Below are positions 15,917 to 21,339 of a stretch of DNA of 21,339 bases, in pieces (the stretch's first letter is position 1; every line of letters starts with the position of its first letter). Both the position numbers and the translations under genes were made by a program. This DNA comes from Calditrichia bacterium (GTDB lineage Bacteria > Calditrichota > Calditrichia > RBG-13-44-9). The stretch covers positions 1 to 21,339 of the forward strand of contig JALXCH010000234.1 in assembly GCA_026991005.1 (NCBI GenBank). The letters are read 5' to 3'. The notes beneath the pieces were generated by a model that had not been told where the DNA came from, did no database searches, and worked only from the letters and a program-made list of their open reading frames with translations.

Positions 15917-16357
15917 CTGTCATTCTGAGGAGCCCTGCAGCGCGGGGCGACGAAGAATCTCTATTACCTGCATCCACTGAAGGAGATTCTTCACCCTCGC
16001 CTGCGGCGAGGGTTCAGAATGACAGCAAAACCCTTCTTTCTTCCCTGTCCTTCTGAGTTAAGCGCCAGCGGAGCGAAGAATCCCCTACACCAGCATAATA
16101 AATAATATCCAAACATTTTTATGTCCAATTGCAATAATCTGTCATTTCTGAGCGAAGCGAAGAATCTCTTACCTCAGCGGAGTGAAGTATCTCCAAAGCC
16201 AGCGAAACGAAGAATTCCCTGCACCAACGGAGCTAAGCATCTCTTTCCGCTGCGTTTGAGATTCTTCGGTTCCTGCCAAGGCAGAACCCTCAGCATGACA
16301 CACGGCAACCCTCTGTCATTCTGAGGAGCCCTGCAACGCGGGGCGACGAAGAATCTC
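15917..16357. repeat. Array B of the same hairpin repeat family
   Basis: Units with the array A ends. Inverted orientation: 15917-15961, 16045-16088, 16139-16168, 16313-16357. Plus orientation: 15983-16025 and 16258-16300. Degenerate pieces fill 16173-16257. Centres are again variable palindromes, for example ACCCTCGCC pairing with GGCGAGGGT (15993-16001 with 16005-16013). GGTT-C-CTGC pairs with GCAG-AACC at 16268-16288, and GCCCTGC with GCGGGGC at 15932-15948 through a T-G pair. Bases 16230-16357 are an inverted, diverged copy of 6737-6860 in array A, and 15917-15976 also match 6722-6781 in inverted orientation. Confidence 0.9.
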
Positions 16358-16400
16358 TAACTTTGCGCATGAAAAGGAACAGAAAGTGTGAAGAAAATTC

Positions 16401-16540
16401 AAATTCCAAAAAAACAAATTCCAAATTACAAATGATTTGGCAGGTTCTTTCCCAACCTAATTATTTCGCTATTTTTCATTCGTGCTTATTCGTGTTATTC
16501 GTGGTTAAGGCCTAATGATTTTGAATAGAGACGGATTGGG
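16401..16540. repeat. Direct repeat R1, left of the radical SAM gene
   Basis: An AAATTCCAAA/CAAATT-rich stretch followed by AATGATTTGGCAGG, TTTTTCATTCGTGCTTATTC, GTGTTATTCGTGGTTAAG and CCTAATGATTTTGAATAGAG. The same succession with a few changes recurs in the same orientation at 18061-18220. I know the TTATTCGTGTTATTCGTGG word as an interspersed repeat in other environmental genomes. No protein is encoded. Confidence 0.8.
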
Positions 16541-16605
16541 GAGATACGGATAAATCCAGAGTCGGAAACACTCTCGGTGGTTATGAATGTTGCTTCGCAG
16601 CATAA

Positions 16606-16621
16606 CGCCTCAGGAGAGGCG
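16606..16621. repeat. Small hairpin in the non-coding region 16541-16779
   Basis: CGCCTC (16606-16611), loop AGGA, GAGGCG (16616-16621), set in GTTGCTTCGCAGCATAACG ... GTGCTAC, which looks like yet another dispersed palindromic repeat. A further degenerate array-B-like piece follows at about 16653-16680. The remainder up to 16779 is AT-rich, with no clear promoter or ribosome binding site for the radical SAM gene. Confidence 0.5.
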
Positions 16622-16779
16622 TGCTACAATTTGTTAATCTGAACCAGGCTCCAGCGAAGCGAAAAATTTTTCCTACACAAGCAGGGTAGAGAATCTTTTT
16701 TATAGTAACTTAACCTTCTTTCTTTTTATATATTTTTACATAAAAGATTACATTAAACCTAAAAATTGCCAGACTAATT

Positions 16780-17829
16780 ATGACAAAAAGAAAATTAAAA
16801 AAAGCAATTAAACGATTAAGAAAATTACCCGGAGGTTTAAATCTTTTAAAATATGCGACGAACAAAATATATTCCTTAATTTTAAAGTTAACGAAAAGCA
16901 CCCGGGTAGCCTATCCCTCTTCAATTATGATTGAAGTAACCAACCACTGTAACCTTAAATGTTTCACGTGCCCAAGAGAATATGCATTCGGGATCAACAT
17001 GGATAAAGGGTACATTAATTTAACCAAACTAAAAAAATTGATAGACGAAGTTCATCCTTATTTAGATTCCATCGGATTAACCGGATTGGGAGAAACGTTT
17101 TTAAATAAAGAAATAATCGAGATAGTAAAATATATCCGCTCGAGAAATAAAGGTGTGGTCATTTTCGTTTCCACAAACGCCCACGTGAATGATATTTCCA
17201 AAACAGTCTCGCAAATAAGCAACGAACTGGACACCATTCAGATATCCATTGATGGTTTGAATGAAACTTACGAGCAAATCCGAAAAAACGGTAGCTTTGC
17301 CAAATTCCTTAAGAATTTAAGGGAATTAGTAAAAATTACGAAAAATACAGACACGGATATCATGTTTAATATGGTCGTTATAAAAGAGAACTACACCCAG
17401 ATGGCGGAAATCGTAGAATTTGCCCACCACGAAGGTGTAAAATATGTGAACATCACTCCCATGAATTTAGCAGGTATCCCGGAAATAGATACCCGTTTTT
17501 ACGAGTTCTACAAATCGGTTGAATTTAAAGATGAACTTAAAAGAGCTATTAATACAGCAAAAAAATACCCGGATTTGGAATTTACATTTCCCAATCTTCA
17601 GGAAGAAAACAACAAAACGGATTGTCCTTATTTATGGGGACATTTTTACATTACCTGGGATGGTTATCTAGTACCCTGCTGCGCAAAACCGTTTCCTAAA
17701 ATTTTAAATTTTGGAAATGTTTTAGAGGAAGGACTGTTAAAATCTTTAAATTCTCCGGGATTTCGAAATTTCAGGGAACAATGGCAAGAGGGGAATATCC
17801 CGGAATTTTGTGAAAAGTGTTTAATGTAA
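16780..17829 (+). CDS. Radical SAM protein with SPASM-like C-terminal cysteines
   Basis: 349 residues. The CxxxCxxC motif for the SAM-binding 4Fe-4S cluster is NHCNLKCFTC (C57, C61, C64), preceded by IMIEVT as in the SPASM/twitch group. Further elements are GLTGLGETFLNKEI (the GGE-like motif), STNA, and ISIDGLNETYEQIRKNGSF. C-terminal cysteines at about 282, 300, 301, 344 and 347 (CPYLW, VPCCAK, FCEKC) suit an auxiliary cluster. Such proteins occur in peptide modification and in surface-polysaccharide or lipid-linked glycan clusters; the substrate cannot be read from sequence. The gene is strikingly AT-rich with many AAA/TTA codons, unlike the flanking genes. It stands alone between two direct repeats, and two glycosyltransferase-like stubs follow it, so it looks like the surviving member of a transferred glycan cluster. 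No clear ribosome binding site precedes ATG 16780. Confidence 0.9.
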   Translation: MTKRKLKKAIKRLRKLPGGLNLLKYATNKIYSLILKLTKSTRVAYPSSIMIEVTNHCNLKCFTCPREYAFGINMDKGYINLTKLKKLIDEVHPYLDSIGLTGLGETFLNKEIIEIVKYIRSRNKGVVIFVSTNAHVNDISKTVSQISNELDTIQISIDGLNETYEQIRKNGSFAKFLKNLRELVKITKNTDTDIMFNMVVIKENYTQMAEIVEFAHHEGVKYVNITPMNLAGIPEIDTRFYEFYKSVEFKDELKRAINTAKKYPDLEFTFPNLQEENNKTDCPYLWGHFYITWDGYLVPCCAKPFPKILNFGNVLEEGLLKSLNSPGFRNFREQWQEGNIPEFCEKCLM

Positions 17830-17833
17830 GTAA

Positions 17834-17875
17834 ATGGTAAAAGTGGCTGTGGCCATTTTGCACTACGTATTTTAA
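17834..17875 (+). pseudogene. Glycosyltransferase family 2-like N-terminal stub
   Basis: ATG 17834 begins MVKVAVAILHYVF and stops at TAA 17873-17875. The MxKVAVxILxY beginning is typical of family 2 glycosyltransferases (VAVVILNYN). It starts 5 bases after the radical SAM stop, as the next gene in an operon would. With only 13 codons it can only be a truncated remnant, or a chance match. Confidence 0.35.
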
Positions 17876-17891
17876 TTTAATCTTTTTTTCA

Positions 17892-17996
17892 ATGAAAATT
17901 TGTATGGTCACCATTGCAGAGCAATGGAATTACCATGCAAAACATTTCTACTATATGCAGTCTCATTTTACAATCGGAACGAAGCTTTTTGGGTGA
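17892..17996 (+). pseudogene. Glycosyltransferase group 1-like N-terminal stub
   Basis: ATG 17892 to TGA 17994-17996 encodes 34 residues beginning MKICMVTIAEQWNYHAKHFY and ending SHFTIGTKLFG. MKICMVT followed by a residue pattern like xRIFYKEAxSL is the usual start of GT4-type glycosyltransferases. Here the pattern degrades after about 20 residues and no nucleotide-sugar domain follows. Taken with the preceding stub it suggests a decayed glycan gene cluster. The identification rests on a short match. Confidence 0.35.
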
Positions 17997-18060
17997 AAGG
18001 CACATTCTTTAATTAACACACAAGGGCACGGGGAGTATGGAAGAACCAAATCTCAAATAA

Positions 18061-18220
18061 CAAATTTCAAATGACAAGAAACAAATCTCAAATTCCAAAA
18101 TAAAAACTTCAAATTTCAAATGATCTGACAGGTTTTTACCTAACCTAATTCTTTTTCATTCGTGTTTATTCGTGTTATTCGTGGTTAAAGCCTAATGATT
18201 TTAAATAGAGACAGATTGGG
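18061..18220. repeat. Direct repeat R2, right of the radical SAM gene
   Basis: Same succession and orientation as 16401-16540: a CAAATTTCAAATGACAAGAA tract with further CAAATT words, then AATGATCTGACAGG, CTTTTTCATTCGTGTTTATT, CGTGTTATTCGTGGTTAAAG and CCTAATGATTTTAAATAGAG. The non-coding stretch 17997-18339 otherwise shows no gene; an AT-rich tail follows to the end of the next minus-strand gene at 18340. Confidence 0.8.
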
Positions 18221-18339
18221 AAAACACACTCTGTATAGGTACGTAAAGATTCCTCTGAGGTCATTATTTCAAAGAATTTCTAATAAGAGCAGGATCTCTT
18301 ATTTCCCCTCAACAACGATTTGTGATAGAAAAACCGTTT

Positions 18340-20265
18340 TTATTTTTCCGTAAAAATTTTCGTAACGCTGCCCGGCACCTGAGACTGGACATTTTTATTG
18401 GGTAACCAGAATAAATTGTAATCGATGGCATCAATGGCCCCATCCAGGTTAAAATCGCCCCATTTGGAATAGCTCCAGGCCGTGCCGTTTTCGGGAAGCC
18501 AGATATCATTTCGGTCATCATCATCCACCACGCCATCGCTGTTTCCATCCCCGGCGTAAAGGCCAAACACCCCATTCTCCAGTTCCACCATCGGTGGTGC
18601 ACCACCGCTATAAGCCTGGCTTATGGCCGTGGTAAAATCGTACAAACTGCTGTTCGATTCGTTCAGATGAATGGCATTGGCGCTCATCACGGGTAGGTGG
18701 TTGCGATGGTACACCACCACATAATAATCGCCTTCGGCCACATTGGGAAACTCCACCTGCCCGTGGGTGGAGGCATCGACGATATCGCCGTTTTTCAGTA
18801 ACAGTGCAGCACGCCGGGCTACCCGGCTGGCAGCTGATTCCTCCCGGCGAACTTCCACCAGTACCCAATCCACCGTGCCATCGGGAAACGATTCCACCGA
18901 TTCGCTTCCCGCGTAGTTCCAGGGCTCTACCTGGAAAGGCTGTTCCAATGGTAATCCCCCACTTTGCTGCATAGCGGTTATCATGGTATCGCCCTGAATG
19001 GAATAGGCTCCCTGTAAAAATATTCGTAAATGGGCGTAACAATGGGGAATTGGTTCCCGAGAGCAGATAACTCCATCCATAATGCTGTTGTCATTAGTGG
19101 AAAGAATGAGCACGGTATTCTGGAATCGCTCCTTCGTGCTGGTGGCATTGTTATGATCGCCGGAAATCAGCGTTTGCTTGGAACCAAAGGAGATGGAATT
19201 GAGGGAAGTATGACGGCACACAATATCATCGTAGCCGGTGGTTTCGGTGTACACCACGGTTAATTTGTCGTTGGCTTCATCCAGAATAGCAATGGGACGG
19301 GTGCCGTGTTCATCTACCTCATATAAATCGTCCCAATCGCCATTGGGATGCCGAAGCAACAGAGCAATTTTGGGGTATCCCTGGTGGTCGTAACTGGTTT
19401 TTACAGCAACGTACAGGGTGCCATCCTGACCCACGGCAAAATTCATGTGGTCATCTGCCATGCCGCCTCCCACCGAATGCGCCGATTGGGAAGCGGGTTT
19501 TTCGTTGGACGACCAGTGGGTGGGGCTATCCCCATCATTATGGTAGCGGAACCCAAAGCGTTCCTCGTTTTGATCCGACCAGAAAACCCCGATTTTATGG
19601 TCAAAAGCCACAACGGCACAGATGTCATCCGAATTCACCTCGGCGCTCACTTCTTCGGCAACGGTATAAGGCCCGTGCCAGGTGGTATAGGGCGGGTCGC
19701 TCCAGCGCACATTAATATCCGTGTAAGCATCGGAAGCTAGCCACATCCGTTGCTCGCTGTCAATATCAATTGTAGCAACCTCCACATGGCTATCCAGCGA
19801 AAGAGCAACAGGCTGGGGACTTTGCGACCAGAATTGGTAGGTGTGCTGGCTTTCTACGTATTCCAGCGAAACCAGATAACTCCCCGATCTGCGAAACAGA
19901 AGAATGTGCACTTTATTTCCGTCCGGTTTTACATCAGCGTGGGCACCGTGGGAATCCAGAAGGAATAATTTCCGTACCCAGGTAATTCCTTCCAGCTTCC
20001 AGAGGTAGGTGCCATCGGAACAGGGCATCACCGTCCACCAGTGATTGTCGTAATACCACACCTTCGATTGAGGTTTTTCCCCCGTAGTGGCAGTTACCGA
20101 AATAGGATCCAGATGCAATAAATAAGAAAATTCACCCGAGCGGTGTTGCTCTGTCAGATTCTGCGCCTGCCCGGAATTCCAGAACCACGCGAATAGAAAT
20201 AAAACGGCGTACAGGAGCATACGGGGGACCCGCACGGCTCCGAAAAAACTCTGAAATGACCCCAT
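18340..20265 (-). CDS. Large secreted propeller-like protein with dockerin-like C-terminal repeats
   Basis: 641 residues. The signal peptide is RMLLYAVLFLFAWFWNSGQA (about 15-34). Residues 35-400 have repeated W/Y-rich strands (DGTYLWKLEG, SEQRMWLASD, GQDGTLYVAVKT, NGDWDDLYEV) reminiscent of BNR/sialidase-like propellers, but without clear Asp boxes or catalytic residues. A beta-sandwich region (about 420-560, with PDGTVDWVLVEVRRE and LLKNGDIVDASTHGQVEFPN) follows. The C-terminus carries two dockerin-like calcium loops, GDGNSDGVVDDDDRNDIW (about 572) and GDFNLDGAIDAIDYNLFW (about 602), as in FCB-group secreted proteins. AAGGAG about 8 nt upstream of ATG 20265 supports this start. Exported, function unknown, and apparently monocistronic. 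Confidence 0.85.
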   Translation of the reverse strand: MGSFQSFFGAVRVPRMLLYAVLFLFAWFWNSGQAQNLTEQHRSGEFSYLLHLDPISVTATTGEKPQSKVWYYDNHWWTVMPCSDGTYLWKLEGITWVRKLFLLDSHGAHADVKPDGNKVHILLFRRSGSYLVSLEYVESQHTYQFWSQSPQPVALSLDSHVEVATIDIDSEQRMWLASDAYTDINVRWSDPPYTTWHGPYTVAEEVSAEVNSDDICAVVAFDHKIGVFWSDQNEERFGFRYHNDGDSPTHWSSNEKPASQSAHSVGGGMADDHMNFAVGQDGTLYVAVKTSYDHQGYPKIALLLRHPNGDWDDLYEVDEHGTRPIAILDEANDKLTVVYTETTGYDDIVCRHTSLNSISFGSKQTLISGDHNNATSTKERFQNTVLILSTNDNSIMDGVICSREPIPHCYAHLRIFLQGAYSIQGDTMITAMQQSGGLPLEQPFQVEPWNYAGSESVESFPDGTVDWVLVEVRREESAASRVARRAALLLKNGDIVDASTHGQVEFPNVAEGDYYVVVYHRNHLPVMSANAIHLNESNSSLYDFTTAISQAYSGGAPPMVELENGVFGLYAGDGNSDGVVDDDDRNDIWLPENGTAWSYSKWGDFNLDGAIDAIDYNLFWLPNKNVQSQVPGSVTKIFTEK

Positions 20266-20738
20266 CTTTCGACTCCTTTATCATCCAATTAAACAGATTG
20301 AAAAATTCCAGAAAATGTATGGTACACTAAACAAATTCCGGTTTCCAAATTTCCGGAAAGGGAAAATCCCGTTCATTTCGGAAATTGCTTTTTCTCGCAG
20401 ATACAAAGCAATGGCCTCCGGGGGCAATTTCCGGTTAAGTCAAGGATTCCGAAAATAATCTGATTTGAAATGGTTCACAGATGGAAATTGAGAGACACAA
20501 CCTCCGTTCCCTTCTCCACTTCAGGGGATTGGTTTCCATTAAAATTTCCCCCGCTGCAATGGAGAAGTAACCTGGTGCACAAAAATAACTTATTTTCTTA
20601 TGCTTTTCAATAGTCCCCAAAAGCTTCTTTGAAAAACAGCCCGGGTTTTCGCTGGAGAAGTGGGGAAACTCCCGGGGAAATTAATTCTATTAACCAGAAG
20701 AATGGTTCAGGCAAAATTTGAATCTATATTCCAGGAAA
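20266..20738. other. Intergenic region between the PiT transporter and the dockerin-like protein gene
   Basis: About 470 bases with no convincing gene; the short minus frame 20435-20620 has no family features. It contains several TTTCCGG/CCGGAAA words (about 20338-20358) and the hairpin at 20631-20676. No clear -35/-10 pair was found for the gene starting at 20265. Confidence 0.4.
20631..20676 (-). terminator. Possible terminator of the PiT gene
   Basis: On the minus strand CCCGGG (20676-20671) pairs with CCCGGG (20645-20640), with further TTTC/GAAA pairing inside, followed by CTGTTTTTC (20639-20631). It lies about 60 bases after the transporter stop. Stem imperfections keep confidence modest. 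Confidence 0.45.
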
Positions 20739-21339
20739 TTAGCCAAAAATTGCTTTAAGCAGATAATACATCACAATAGCGCCACCCGCCCCGATGGGAA
20801 TGGTGATAATCCAGGAAATGACAATATCCAGCACAGTGCGCAAGTTCAGAGCTCCGATTCCCCGGGCTAATCCCACGCCCAGCACGGCACCCACTAGGGT
20901 GTGCGTGGTACTGATGGGGAGCCCCAGTTTCGAGGCAATGACAATGGTGGTTGCTGCGGAGAATTCGGCCGAGAATCCGCGCGTAGGGGTGAGTTCGGTG
21001 ATTTTCTTACCGATGGTCATCATCACCCGCCAGCCCCAGGTTGCCAGACCGATGACAATACCAACACCACCCAGACCCAAAATCCAGAGGGGAACCTGCG
21101 CCTTCATGGTTACCTCGCCGGATTTTAGAATTGTGATAATTGCTGCCAGCGGTCCCACCGCATTCGCCACATCGTTAGCACCGTGGGCAAAAGCCACAAA
21201 ACCAGCACTTAGTACCTGGAGGTATACAAAAATACGTTGCACCGTCTGGTACTCCGAACTGCCCTGTTCCACCTGGGTGCCCAATTCCACTTCTTTATTG
21301 ATGGCGGACAAATCGTCGTAAATCTGGGTGAGCTGGGCC
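20739..21339 (-). CDS. PiT-family inorganic phosphate transporter, N-terminus cut by window
   Basis: The reading frame enters from the right edge and stops at TAA 20741-20739, giving about 200 residues of the C-terminal half. An in-frame TTG at 21311 is not the real start, because the frame continues upstream (AQLTQIYDDLSAINKEVELG). The PHO-4/PiT signature is clear: FVAFAHGANDVANAVGPLAA, and SAATTIVIASKLGLPISTTH followed by TLVGAVLGVGLARG. Several hydrophobic membrane segments follow, ending MYYLLKAIFG. The family moves phosphate (with H+ or Na+, or as metal phosphate) across the inner membrane. The acidic, polar stretch at the visible N-terminal end is the central loop between the two PiT halves. 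Confidence 0.92.
   Translation of the reverse strand, partial: AQLTQIYDDLSAINKEVELGTQVEQGSSEYQTVQRIFVYLQVLSAGFVAFAHGANDVANAVGPLAAIITILKSGEVTMKAQVPLWILGLGGVGIVIGLATWGWRVMMTIGKKITELTPTRGFSAEFSAATTIVIASKLGLPISTTHTLVGAVLGVGLARGIGALNLRTVLDIVISWIITIPIGAGGAIVMYYLLKAIFG

Overview
The window looks like chromosomal DNA from a Gram-negative, probably uncultured bacterium of the Calditrichota/Ignavibacteria/KSB1-like part of the FCB group. This is inferred from three secreted proteins that end in a C-terminal sorting-type domain opening with Y/F-PNPF (NYPNPFNP, AYPNPFNP, AFPNPF). It also fits the mix of a multihaem cytochrome, PEGA-domain Ser/Thr kinase, sigma54 activator and lipoproteins. No rRNA or tRNA was seen, so the taxonomy is inference.

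Layout: (1) 1-1076, minus: 5' part of lepA with a good sigma70-type promoter. (2) 1.1-4.15 kb: a visibly AT-rich accessory island. It holds a hicA toxin pseudogene (nonsense codon plus internal deletion) overlapping an intact hicB, a frameshifted transposase tail, a probable ABC-ATPase relic, and an intact AbiE-type toxin-antitoxin pair preceded by a perfect 44-bp palindrome. (3) 4.4-6.1 kb: a His/Gly-rich secreted protein with a duplicated domain, a sorting domain, a sigma54-like promoter and a strong terminator. (4) 6.1-7.2 kb: non-coding DNA with array A of GATTCTTCG...CTCAGAATGACA hairpin repeats. (5) 7.2-10.2 kb, plus: a secreted five-haem cytochrome with a sorting domain, then lgt. (6) 15.8-10.2 kb, minus: a compact four-gene operon (lipoprotein, GAF-sigma54 activator, PEGA Ser/Thr kinase, secreted Kelch propeller) behind a sigma70-type promoter. 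(7) 15.9-16.7 kb: array B of the same hairpin repeats, partly an inverted copy of array A. (8) 16.4-18.2 kb: an AT-rich radical SAM/SPASM gene followed by two apparent glycosyltransferase N-terminal stubs, bracketed by two direct copies of a different repeat. (9) 20.3-18.3 kb, minus: a large secreted protein with a dockerin-like C-terminus. (10) 21.3-20.7 kb, minus: the C-terminal part of a PiT phosphate transporter, cut by the window end.

How it may fit together: the 15.8-10.2 kb operon reads as an envelope-sensing signalling cassette. It combines a membrane kinase with two PEGA domains outside the membrane, a sigma54 activator whose input is a GAF domain, a lipoprotein and an exported six-bladed propeller. 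The convergent lgt supplies the lipidation enzyme that lipoproteins need. The four-gene cassette, the covarying hairpin arrays with their roughly 125-bp inverted copies about 9.4 kb apart, and the decayed-toxin/intact-antitoxin HicAB locus beside AbiE are the most interesting items. None can be proved novel without database searches.
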